Source of the DNA: Archilochus colubris
Taxonomy: Eukaryota > Chordata > Aves > Apodiformes > Trochilidae
NCBI GenBank assembly: GCA_023079485.1
Contig: CM041084.1
Span: 12,894,609-12,958,608 of the forward strand
Reading direction: 5' to 3'
DNA: 64,000 nucleotides
Positions 27,723 through 38,445 of the stretch are shown here, one piece after another. A program made the position numbers and the translations under genes. The notes under the pieces were generated by a model. That model was given only the letters and a program-made list of their open reading frames with translations, was not told the origin of the DNA and did no database searches. Position 1 is the first letter of the stretch, and every line of letters starts with the position of its first letter.

Positions 27723-28603
27723 CCCGCTTCCCCCAGGATATTTCTTGAAAGGCAGAGCCATTGCAAAGGGAACCTTTGTTTCCCCAAGCCACAGGGTCAT
27801 TAACTGCAAGATGGACTACATCATCTGCTAACTTTATGAATGGTGTGTAAGTCTGGAATACCATCTCTCTGGCTTTCTTTTTAATTGACATATTAATATG
27901 TAAAATGAAAAAATTCCTTGTTTCATAGGATAAAACCCCCTATAACTCATTTTGACCAAGAAAACCTTACTAGTTCTAAGCAACTGCATTTCTTCTTCAA
28001 GAAAAATGACTTGGATATGTTAAAGATCAGTGGCATTTAAATGGGTAAAATGCACTGTATTGTGAGTTAATCCCTATTCCATTCCTTGTTCTTTATGCTA
28101 CAAAACTTGATAAATTAACTATATGATAATTTTTACATGTGTCCTTAAATTTTGGTACTATTTCTTTTCCCTTGATAAAAAAAATCTTAGTCTTATATAA
28201 TTGTTCTCTATACTTAAGGAAGATTAATTTTATATTTCAATTGTTTAAAGTTACACTTTCCTCCACATAAATTATTTGGGTCTGTTCCCTTCCCATTTTA
28301 ACCTTTTTTCCTCAAGTTTAGGGACGCCAAGGTCCTGCTTATTACATGAAGCATCTGATAGTTTGAAAGAATAAAAAAAAAATCCTTTTCTTGGTGAAGC
28401 TTACATTTAGGGATGAATAGACCACTTTAAAATTTCAACAACAGCACTTAGCCAAGAATGCAGAGATTGATAGTTTCTCAAAAAATTGAGATTATTTTAG
28501 GACATATTTGGTTAACAAAATATCTCAGGTTTCCCACTCAGTCTCAACAGTTGGCTTTTGCTGTACTAACCACTGCTGTTAAATTATATAGTGCACACTA
28601 CAC

Positions 28604-28710
28604 TTATGATGGACATGGCTATAATGGACAATTGGTTATAGCGGACAAAAACAGATCTCCCAAACCAAACATATTAAGTTCAAGACATTCCTCTCTGGTT
28701 ATAACAGACA
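28604..28710 (+). repeat. Array of TTATAacGGACA-like motifs
   Basis: TTATGATGGACA (28604), CTATAATGGACA (28619), TTATAGCGGACA (28636) and TTATAACAGACA (28699) are four variants of one 12-base word, three of them spaced 15-17 bases apart. Words of this kind (GTTATAACGGAC) are typical of the subterminal parts of pogo/Tigger-type DNA transposons. That makes a decayed transposon end one reading. No terminal inverted repeat or transposase could be found, so this is uncertain. Confidence 0.45.
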
Positions 28711-31565
28711 AACTTTGTCCACAATGCCAATTTCTGGGCTTTTTTCTGAACTCTATAAGTGGACTGAATAGAAATGGCAGCTGGTGAGGAAAGTTACAGG
28801 AATACTATGTTTTTAAAATAGATTGTGCCTTAAACCAAAGGCTGATCAAGATGGTTAGAGAGGTTATGCCAGACTGGCACTTTCTGCCCAGAAATGTCTG
28901 TGATCCTTTCACTCCTGCTCTAAAAGGCAGCTTCAGTAGCTGCAGTACTGTGGAGATGCAAAAGGCCCCTGAGTCACCATTCCTTCACAGGGCTCTTCCT
29001 CAGGTGACACAGCCTGTCCTGCCCATGAGCAAGGCCAGGAGCTCCAGGATACACCAGCTGGCATCATAATTTTCAAGGTAGCCTTTTACATCCTGTTTTA
29101 ATCAATATTTGCCAAGGGCACAAGGTCGGATTGGTGGGCAAGTTAAAATGTACCCATTTCAAATAGAAAGATGAGCCTGAGAGCTGTGAAGAAATGTGGA
29201 ATAGTCATGTTCCACAGCACGTGAAAATATTGCATGTTAGGCCCAGTCAAAACTCTTGAGAGGTTTTCTAATACTCGCCTAGGTCCAACAGCTATCACAG
29301 GTAAACATTTAAGTGATCATTCAGATTCACTTCTTAAAAAATATTTTTCCTGGTGGAATTTCAAAAAATCAGCTATCAATGATGGGTGTAGGAGCGAGAG
29401 TTATGAGAGTTATAGAGACTCTCAGGAGTGAGAGTCTGCTTTTGGACCAAAGAAACAAACCAACCTTGTTTTTCACTTCTATTAAAAGTAAGCTGTTCAA
29501 AATGAAAACTTTTTTTCTGAAGAGTGACATCAGCTAAACATGCTTGTCTCAAATGAGGACAAATCCTATTTATCTGAGTTCTGCATTGAGGACTTAGCTA
29601 CAAAACACACGGCCCTTTTAAAAACAGTTCAGCACATTTTTCTTTAATAGTCACATACGTGGTTTTAGGGGCCTACTGGCAGACCTTTCCTGGCCAGTGT
29701 CTGTGTTACTATCAGAGTTAGTTCTGCAGGATCCTTGCCTGTCTGGAGTTCACAAACTCTCAGCCTACTTTACCTCTTAAAACAGGGCAATGAAGTATGA
29801 CATAATTCACACTTGTACATCCACAAGCATTTACACACTCCTGTGAAATAGCTCTGGAAGAAATAGAGGCTTTGTTTGTATTTGCATGGACAAGATCCTG
29901 CAACAGTACATCCTGTCAGCTAACAGTAACAGGGAAGAGCTGAACCAAAATGTAATTCTGCATTTCAGCGAAAAGCTTAATTTTGTTCTATATGTGATTC
30001 GGGATCCAAGACTGTCAAGAGTTAGTCTTGCCTTCCTGATGTCTAAAAAGTATAATAATTTGGTAAAACAAACAACATTGTCTGTGAATTTTAGTTCTGT
30101 CTGTGTGACCACCCTGCAAAATAGAGAACAACCCAAGCCAGTATGAAGTACATTGGAATTTCTCTCACCTAACACCTATAAGGAAGTTCCAACGTGTACC
30201 TAAAAATAAATTATGGCATTCTCAGAAATGCGATGGCAAAATATATGTGATCCACAATAGTCTTGTCTAACATAGCATGCATTCAAAAAGACCAGGTAGT
30301 TCACAGAGTGATTTTCCAGGCAGGGGGGATCTGTTTCTGCCCATATGTCTCTTCTCTCTTTGTCATCACTTTGTTATTGTCTAGGGATTGTTCCATTCCA
30401 GTGGTAAGATAGTTGGCTCACATCCTTTCCATTTAGGAGAAAGGTTGCTAACAAAATGTGATCAGTGAATGATCACTACGGAAAGCCATGTGAATGGGAA
30501 GTTTATAGGGAATACATATTGGCAAACGTACTTGCTATCTAGAATTATAACTGAAAAAGTCTGCAAGGTGCATCCAAGTCTACTGTATTTTTGAAAACTA
30601 GAAAATATCTGTTTAAGTAGTCAAATCATTGAGATGATTTGGGATTTTGATTTCTTCTTTTGTTCTGAGTTTCCATATTTTAAGGACTATTTTCCAGTTA
30701 CTGAATGTATGCTACCTGTACTCAAGCATCACTAATGCACAGAACTTGATAGAAAACATGAAGTATCACCAAGAGTTATGGTTTTCACAGTTTTCTGTGC
30801 TTGTAGCTGATCCTCTTTGCACAGTTTCAAGTAAACACTGGACTTTCTCTTCACCAGCTAATTTACAACCTGTGAATAAATATAGAACAGTGAAAAATGT
30901 TACCATTTCCCTAGAGAGTGTCTAAAACAATTTATGGTGTATGTTGATCTTTTTCTACTTATCTATCTTCTTCTTGTTTTCTTGGTTAAACACATAATGC
31001 TAGACAGAGGGGGGGAAGGGGAAAGTAAAAAAGTGCATTGCAATTACATTTGGCATTTCGAATACAACAAAAGGGACCTATAGAGCTGCTTTATTGTACA
31101 GGCAAGTAAACTCCAGCTGTCAGCCCTGTGATCACTTTTTCAATAGGCAAAATGGACTCAGCTCTAACCTGGCTACATGCTGGTTCTCACCAGTATAACA
31201 ACTGATATGTTCCTCCTTATGAATTGCATTTACAATTATTCCTTGGCTTTCAAGAAAGACTTTGAAGGAAAAATGCGATTAGACCTCCTAAGTGAGTGAG
31301 TTTTTTGCTTTGCTCTTTTTTTCATTATATAGAAAAGCTGTATAACTGTTTTTATTAGAGCCGAAGCAAAACCTTTTGCCTGGGATGAAAACTTTTGCAG
31401 AATGACTTGCAAATCTTGTGGTTTTATTAGAATTCTCCTATTATATTTACACTGAAGAGCTCAAAACATGCTAAATATGACCCTCTGCCTAGAGACAGAG
31501 CAATTACTGCATATATGGAGTCATATAAAGTGCTGAAACTTTGATCATTTCTTTAAATGTGTCAG

Positions 31566-31622
31566 TAAGGGGAGAAATCCTGGCCTTGCTAAAGTCAATG
31601 GTAGTTTTATCTGACTTCAGCT
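31566..31622. repeat. Trace of an ancient amniote repeat
   Basis: GGGGAGAAATCCTGGCCTTG followed by AAAGTCAATGGTAGTTTTAT and CTGACTTCAGCTG resembles the phrase 'gggtgaaatcctggcccc...gaagtcaatgggagttttgccattgacttca', which recurs widely in sauropsid genomes. I cannot give the family name with certainty. A similar phrase appears near 58135 and, in looser form, near 45680. Confidence 0.5.
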
Positions 31623-33439
31623 GGTTCAAGGCTTCACTAGCTGTCTGGGGATTCTAACAGGGATTTCTAGATCTGTTGTGCAAATTGTCTGAGCTCCACA
31701 CTTCACAGGAAGAACAAGCATAACTGAATGCTTAATTAATTTAAAACTTTGAACAAAATTTTCTTGAAAACTTTTGGGTTTCAGAATGTTTGTTTTTAAA
31801 TTTTTTGAAGGCGCCAAATTATGAGATCAAATAAACTTAATTCTGAACATCTGTTTCAGTCTTACTGAAAGATCCTTACCACAGATCTGACCAGAGTCCT
31901 GACACAAAGTATTTTGAACAGTTTTCAGAGTTTCTGACAATTTCATCAATAATAATGACACATTTGAAAAAATTAATATCTCTACCTGAGGATGTCCTCT
32001 GTTAAGTAGTTTTACTTCCAATAACCCTTTCATCTGGCATATCTGTTGAACACCTGTAAATACCTTCCTACCACCAGGCAATTTAATGCCCAGTGGCTTT
32101 TCACTCCTCCCTTCTAATCTTCAGCTAGCAGGGAGCTGCAGCTGTATTTGGATTCTAAAAGCACTAAAAGTTACTAGCTATACCTCTGTAACATTTTCCA
32201 GAGAGGAAAAACAGCCCTAGCAGTTCCAGCTAGAGATGGAGAAAGTTCCCATAACATGACTTGTCAGTGATAAAAATATCATCAGAATTGATTACAAAGG
32301 TCAGCAAAATTGGATTGAAGATCTATCTCCTTACTCCCCTCCCAATGGAACTGAATTCCTTGCCTTAGGTTTTTTTAATGATTTTTATAAATAACTTACA
32401 GGCTGGAGTCTGAAACAATGAATGAAGGCCATAAGAGTGTGTTTTAGTCATTCAACTCAATTAAAAAATAAATTAATACTTATTATAAAATTAGCCCCAT
32501 TATATTGGTACCAAAGAACATATCAGAATGGAAGCCAGAATATGATAAGTGGGCAGATGTGCGTGTAAATGTGTTACCCTGTTCTAAAGGAGCAAAACAT
32601 TCCAGAAAAATACGTCTGCATATCTGAACTTCAGTAAACTGAATTTTTTTATTCGTAATAATATACACATTTAACAGTATTTAAAATACATACCATGACT
32701 TTAGTAACCAAGTGAATTTAAGCATCCATTTCCCCCAGGCGCTTTCAAAACATTTGTTTAGATGTTTTGAAGAACCCTTAAGAACCAAAAATAACTATGC
32801 CAACTATTATCCTAAACAGAGCCTTTAACATCCAAAAGTACTACAGTATTATACAGCTCAGTCCCTAACAGATGACTAGAGGTATCCTACCGGTGGATGA
32901 CCAAGAACATACTCTCTAATACTTGGCTATTTAGTGTTCTTTTGTCCTTAATGTAGGTGGGAAGATTTAACAACGCAGTTAGTCTTTGACATATAAATAT
33001 AATATGTAAGATCACTTACTGGTGGCATTCTAACTACAGAGGTAAGAATTACTTGTCCTTTAACAATACACAAGTTTTATGACCTTTTGTGGACAGACAG
33101 AAGAAAACTAGCAACATTTTAAAAAAATCCTTGAGTTCAATGTGGAGAGCTCAGATAATCAAGACACTTTCCCACTTGCCATTCTTGCTTGGTTCTCTCC
33201 AGGTGGGGAGAGAAAGAAATCTTTCTGCAGAAAATTACTCAAAACCTTCACATTTGTGTCACTGTTGTGTTCCAGATCCATGCAGGAAACCACAGTCCAT
33301 TTGGCAGGAATCTACCATTTTACCAGCTGTAGTAGAAATCTATTTCTAGACTTCCTGCAATCAGATGCTGATTTCCCAACAAAATGGTTTCTGCACAGGT
33401 ATAATTCTCAGCACAATTAATGTGTTCAAGAAAAATACT

Positions 33440-33800
33440 CCTGCTTTCAAACAGCAGTGATGTCAGGGCTGCTTGCCAACTCTTCAGTGGGCCTCCCAGC
33501 ATCAATATGGGGGCTGGGAGAGGGCCAGCTCTTAAATGTTGGGGGGACAGAGCCAGCAATCCCACTGTGATAGAGATTCCCCAGCCATGGGAAGGGCATG
33601 TCTGAATTCTGCCTGGACTCATAGGAGAGACCAAGAGAGCTGCCATGCTCCTGCTGTATACAACATGATGCATGACCTGGGACTGATGCTGACCTGGAAC
33701 TTGACCATTGCATGGCTGTGCTAGGATCTCACATCTTCCAGGCCACCTGCAGACAGTCACACTTCAGTGCCAGGCTGGTGGTGTCCCATTGCTCCCAGTT
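33440..33800. other. GC-richer patch with the longest open frame
   Basis: This patch is visibly richer in G and C than its surroundings. It is almost free of stops in several frames, including a 146-codon - strand frame that spans 33320-33760. The translation has no domain, membrane segment or motif that I recognise. Overlapping open frames on the + strand show that composition alone can explain it. It could be an old LTR or other repeat of unknown name, a conserved element, or an unrecognised exon. Confidence 0.35.
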
Positions 33801-34685
33801 TCTGCAGTACACCCCACAAGTGGTGAATACTGTTTGCTCGGTGTTCCAAAGTGACGATCACACAAGTCCTTAGAAGTAGTGTTTGGATTAGTATTTGGAT
33901 TTTTTTTTTTAAAAAATTTTTAAATTAAACAAAACATTCCAATTTCCATCTCTCAGAAGTAAACAATGAACATTCAGTTTCACAGCTGCAGCTCTGCAAT
34001 TCATGCAGACACTTTGGATAATAGAAAGGTTTCCTTTTTTTTGTCTTTTCCTTCACTTCTCTGTGAAGTCAGTTCTCACAAAACAGCAACACTCAGTCAC
34101 TCCAGTTAATCAGTCATGGCAAACACAACTGTTCTACACATGCAGCTCCATAATTGCTCCATGTGAGTTCTGAAACTGGGGAAAATAATGAGACCATCTC
34201 CAAAAAAAGATAGATTAGTTCAAATCCAAAACTGGGATTCCAGTGGAAAATTGTTTTAGCTATAAAAATCTCTGAAAGACATATTCAGGTAAGTAGGATG
34301 AGTCTTTTCCCTTCATTATAACATTGATGAAAAAAAAAGAAAATGCTTTAACATAGACATTATTTCATCATAGCCAATGACCCTTCTTATAAACATTTTT
34401 TCTTGATAAAGACCAGTTTTATAGCTTATCTTCTGTTTTCCTGTCAATGTTTGGTTTATCAGCCACTCAGTTCTTATAACAATATCAGAAAAATATAATT
34501 AAAGTATCCTCATTTCTAAATATGATTGCAATACCTACATTATACTAAAATTTCTAGAACAGACACCTTTTTAATATATAAATATATTATTTTCAATTAA
34601 AATGTAAGAGAAATCATTTATATATTTCAATTTCAATGGAGTTTCATGTCAGTGGAATCAGAGCCAGATATGAATTTTCTCTTGT

Positions 34686-34721
34686 GTTTAGATAATGTTC
34701 ATGGTTTAAATAATGTTCATG
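34686..34721. repeat. Perfectly adjacent 18-bp tandem repeat
   Basis: GTTTAGATAATGTTCATG is followed immediately by GTTTAAATAATGTTCATG, with 17 of 18 identical. It lies in a 129-codon open frame that I do not regard as a gene. Confidence 0.85.
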
Positions 34722-34827
34722 TAATTCAGAGGAAAGTTAAATCAACAAGGATATATGACAATATTGGCTGCTTCTTCAGACTTTTTTATGCAGCTGTTAC
34801 AGCTGTATCAGCTGGTGAAGCCAAGGG

Positions 34828-34947
34828 ACAGAAAAAAAAAGCAAACCAAAACAAAATAAAACAAACAAAACAAAATCAAAACAACAAACATAAAAAGAAG
34901 ACAGGGAGAAAAAACAACAAAGAAAACAAACAACAAAAAACAATGGA
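34828..34947. repeat. A-rich (AAAAC)n-like tract
   Basis: Roughly 120 bases of AAAAC, AAACA and AAATA units with few other bases. The + strand frame through it is lysine-, asparagine- and glutamine-rich and the - strand frame is cysteine- and phenylalanine-rich. Both are expected from composition. Confidence 0.88.
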
Positions 34948-35969
34948 AAATTATTCAGAAGATACACTTGCTGGAAAATCAATTTTTTTTCCCTCATATT
35001 CACACGTTTTGATTGAAAAGTATTTCAATAAGTAAAAATTATTTATTATGTTAACTGGTATCTATTACCAGTACAATGTACTCAAGTACTTTCTGAATTC
35101 TTTTCCAGAATTTTCTGAAGCATTTAAACAAGTAAAACTGAGCTTAATTTTAACCTGAAATTCATCCATTTCAAAAAAATATTTAGGATGTTACTGCAAT
35201 CTGTCTCAGCTATGGAAACAATTTTCCCTATTCATTTTAGGGAAACATGAGTATTGCTATTTCTCAGAATTATAAAATGATCTGGGAAAAAAAATCTTTC
35301 AAAATTTTTATGGTGTTTTTCTAGAAAGAAAATAAAATAAATGAAAAAATACATTATACAATCTATTAGCAATCAAGCAGTGATTTATCTACACTACAGT
35401 TTCTCATATGCTATGCACTTAGGTCATTGCAAATACATATTTTAATTTTCTTTTCCCCTACAGAAACAGTCCCTTCTCTTGAAACTACTACTTACATTAT
35501 CAGCAGCAACTTATGTCATAGCAAGTAATGTAAAACTTATTTATATTTACAATGAGTTTACACATTTTTCTTGACATCTGGGAAGTGCAGCGTGTAATGG
35601 CTATAATAGTCCTTTTGGTTGTCCAATAAAACCCACAAATATTTTTATTACTTGAGTGATAAGTAATCACAAAAGAGTATTTCCTTCTCCGAGGATTTTC
35701 TCAAATAGAGAGTGAGTCAATATGTTTTTTCATATGCATGAACTTTTAGTCCAGTTCATATAATAACTGCAGTTCTTTTGTTTTAGTGATGGCTGAATTT
35801 ACTTTTGAGTTCACAAAGAAATGTAGGATCTTTGCTATGTTTGACATGATCCTCGAGGGCAGTCAATCATTTTCTGGTCTCACTGTTCTCATGCTATAAA
35901 CATAAGCCTCATTTTAAGATATAAGGAATTCCTAGATAAGATTTACAGTCTCATCTGAAACTCCATAAT

Positions 35970-36172
35970 GGAATCATAGAATTGTTGGGGCTGGAAGGGC
36001 CCCTAAATATCATCTAATTCTAGCCTCCTGCCATAGGCAGAGACACCTCCCAATAGACCAGGTTGCTCAAAGCTCCATCTAACCTGGCCTTGAATACTTC
36101 CACAGGGAGAAGGCTTCCACAACTTCCATGGACAGCTGTGCCAGTGTATCACCACCCTCACGCTGACTCATG
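35970..36172 (-). mobile_element. CR1 LINE 3' fragment, inverted
   Basis: GGAATCATAGAATTGTTGGG, then GCTGGAAGGGCCCCTAAATA, then CTCCTGCCATAGGCAGAGAC, ACCAGGTTGCTCAAAG and ATCACCACCCTCACGC is a continuous match to the inverted avian CR1 3' region. About 200 bases are present and moderately diverged. No coding frame survives. Confidence 0.92.
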
Positions 36173-38364
36173 AGTGGTTTTGTCTCCAGTAGGAATTCTG
36201 GTTTATTTCTTCTTTGCTAAACCATAAAAAAAAATGCAATCAACCTGATGCAGAAGTGATTCCTACACAGTCATTCTGTAACCATATTCCAGACTGAGGT
36301 CCAGAATCACAAAAAAAAGATTGCAATTGGCAGGATTTAGGAAATTAAACTTGATCTGTAAACTCAGACTGTAATCCACTCTTCACTAATGGTCAGAGCT
36401 ACTAAACTGAAGCTCTTTTGACACCTAAGGAAATGTCTCAAAAGGCCTTTAGGGCTGTGTTTTGAAAAATAGGTTTGGCTATATCTCTAATTAAAAATAG
36501 GTCACCTGTCCTTGGGGAAACACCAGAAGCCAAGAAGCTGAAATAAGAGAGACAGACTTCTACCAGGCTGCATGTTAGATACCTAAATCGAACGGGCAAG
36601 ACCAAATCAGCCCTTTGCCTTCAGATCAAGCTCCTGACTCAGCATAAGGACAGCCTTTGCCCTATGATGATTCTTCCCTGAGCATCTACAGTGACCACAA
36701 GCATCCTGGCAGGCCAAAAGCTACAGGCTGGGGGCTGTGTCACTGCACTGCCTTCCTTAGTGGTTCCAGCAGTGAATCTGATTTGGAATCACATGGCTGT
36801 GAAGTGAAATTACAGATGTTTGCCTGTGTAAAACATTCCCTGATTGTTTTAAAAGTACCCTTACAATGCTGTCCAGAGTTAGAAAACCAGGAATTTAATT
36901 CTAGAATTTATCCAGACAGTTCAACCCTAACTAAAAACATCATGTGACTGTTTTCCCAGGGAATACAAATGGTACCTGTGACATTTCTTACTGACTTCAC
37001 CTGGCACATGGCTCATTGGGCATTCCAGTTCACTATGTGATACTTTTGTTTCTCTGCTTCCCTATCACAACTCATATTTTAATTCTTGTATTTTGACTAC
37101 ACTGAACACTTGCAGGCTGTATTGTTTTGTACTCCCTAGAGCACCAGGCGAAATAGAGAACTTCAAATTTCTCACATCACTCTGTGAAAGCAATGTCAAT
37201 TTATCCTCATATTTTGCAGACTGTGTCCAGCCATCAGGACTAAGATTATGGGGTGCATTCCTGGTGCACAAGATTTATTCACCAGCAAATTCTCTATTCC
37301 TGCATGCTACCCAAGACTCCAAAACTGCAGACTATTATCTGATTATTGCTCAGGGATATGTGACTTACTTTGTGTCCTGGGAGGGTTATTTACCCAGTAA
37401 AGGGAAGACCATAAGGGATCTAAGTAATCAAGAAAGAGTTTCCAGACAAGGTAAACAGTGACACAGAAGACTGGAGTATTAGGATCGTAGTAGCAGTAGT
37501 ATAGCTGCTAGTATTGACATTAAGCAGACCAGCCACATTTAGAAATGTTTGGTTATTTCTGCTTCCAGCTTTATCACCTGATTTCTTTGCCTTGTCCTCA
37601 AAAAACCTTCACTAAGTGTCTATCTCTCTTTGTATTCCCCAGTTCTTGGGTGCGAGGATGTTTTTTTCTCTTGCATTTGGAAAGCGCCCAGGCCATTTTA
37701 CAAATAGCCACAACATAAATAATTTTTATCCAGACTGCTGGAATGCCCACTCAGTGCATTAGCTGCATGGCTGCACATCCAGTCACCTCTTGTTCTCTTC
37801 CAAGGATTGTCCCAAATTTCCTGCAGCCTTCTGCCAGCAGCAGGGGAGTATCTATACCATCAGATGTCCAGGTTCAGAAAACCAGATATTTTTCCCCTTG
37901 TTTTTACCAGGAAATTTAGACAATGGCAATTTTAATAAACTCCCTGAAAGAGGTGATCTACACAGAACCCATGAGTAGTGAGGCTGCATACATTGCTCAG
38001 CAAGACATACTGCAAGCAAAATATAACAGACATTGCAGGAGAGGACTGTCGGGGGAAATCGTGGTGCAGCTGCAGAGCGCCGCTTTGCTGGCCAAGTGAC
38101 CCCAACCTCAGAGAAGCCACAGAATCCAGAAAGCTGAGTTCATAGCAGTTATGTGTTCTTAGGGAGAAAGAGTCAGAAAAACAAATATTTCTTCATGTCA
38201 GAACATGTGGGATTTAAAGTACAAGACCTGGCTTTAAATTAGTGACCAGGTTCTCTACATCTCCTATGCACCAACTGCTTTGTGCTGGCATAAATGCTGT
38301 TCCACAGAGGTCAATAAGAGTTCCAGATGACCTCCCTGAAAGGTCTGTTGTATAAACACATCAA
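36173..38364. other. Unique non-coding block with a small CpG cluster
   Basis: A 122-codon + strand frame at 37093-37461 has no recognised domain, no clear splice context and an opposing 68-codon frame over part of it. I do not call it a gene. The CpG cluster at 38040-38105 is listed separately. A phrase at 38310-38330 (AGGTCAATAAGAGTTCC) may be a further trace of the ancient repeat seen at 31566. Confidence 0.6.
38040..38105. other. Local CpG cluster
   Basis: GTCGGGGGAAATCGTGGTGC and GAGCGCCGCTTTGC place four CpG dinucleotides within about 45 bases, in DNA where CpG is otherwise rare. It is too small for a CpG island. It might be part of a young insertion, an exon or a protein-binding site. 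Confidence 0.5.
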
Positions 38365-38445
38365 AGAATCATAGAATAATTTGGGTTGGAGGGGACCTCC
38401 AAAGGTCATCTGGTCCAAAGAAGTGGATTCCCTGACCAATCTCAT
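38365..38445 (-). mobile_element. CR1 LINE 3' tail, inverted
   Basis: GAATCATAGAATAATTTGGG, then TTGGAGGGGACCTCCAAAGG and TCATCTGGTCCAA is the inverted CR1 end. The similarity fades after about 80 bases. Confidence 0.9.

Larger units (their letters stand above)
27723..35969. other. Long unique non-coding block
   Basis: No gene can be supported. Open frames reach 109, 114, 146 and 129 codons at 28458-28787, 29831-30175, 33320-33760 and 34646-35035. None resembles a family I know, and the last crosses an A-rich tract. Separate entries cover the motif array at 28604, the ancient repeat trace at 31566, the GC-richer patch at 33440, the direct repeat at 34686 and the A-rich tract at 34828. Confidence 0.65.

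Noticed and set aside
27581..27891. Three overlapping hydrophobic frames that looked like membrane proteins
   Set aside because: Their F/I/L/Y-rich parts are the AAAAT tract read on the opposite strand.
28458..28787. 109-codon open frame over the TTATAacGGACA motif array
   Set aside because: No transposase-like motif or other domain. The frame looks incidental to the DNA motifs.
33320..33760. 146-codon open frame on the - strand
   Set aside because: Longest frame in the window, but it sits in a GC-richer patch where stops are scarce on both strands, and it shows no domain, motif or splice context. Kept only as a finding about the patch.
34646..35035. 129-codon lysine- and asparagine-rich open frame
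   Set aside because: Half of it is a translation of the A-rich tract at 34828-34947.
37093..37461. 122-codon open frame on the + strand
   Set aside because: No recognisable family, no promoter or splice signals I can defend, and an opposite-strand frame over part of it. Length is within what chance allows in 64 kb.
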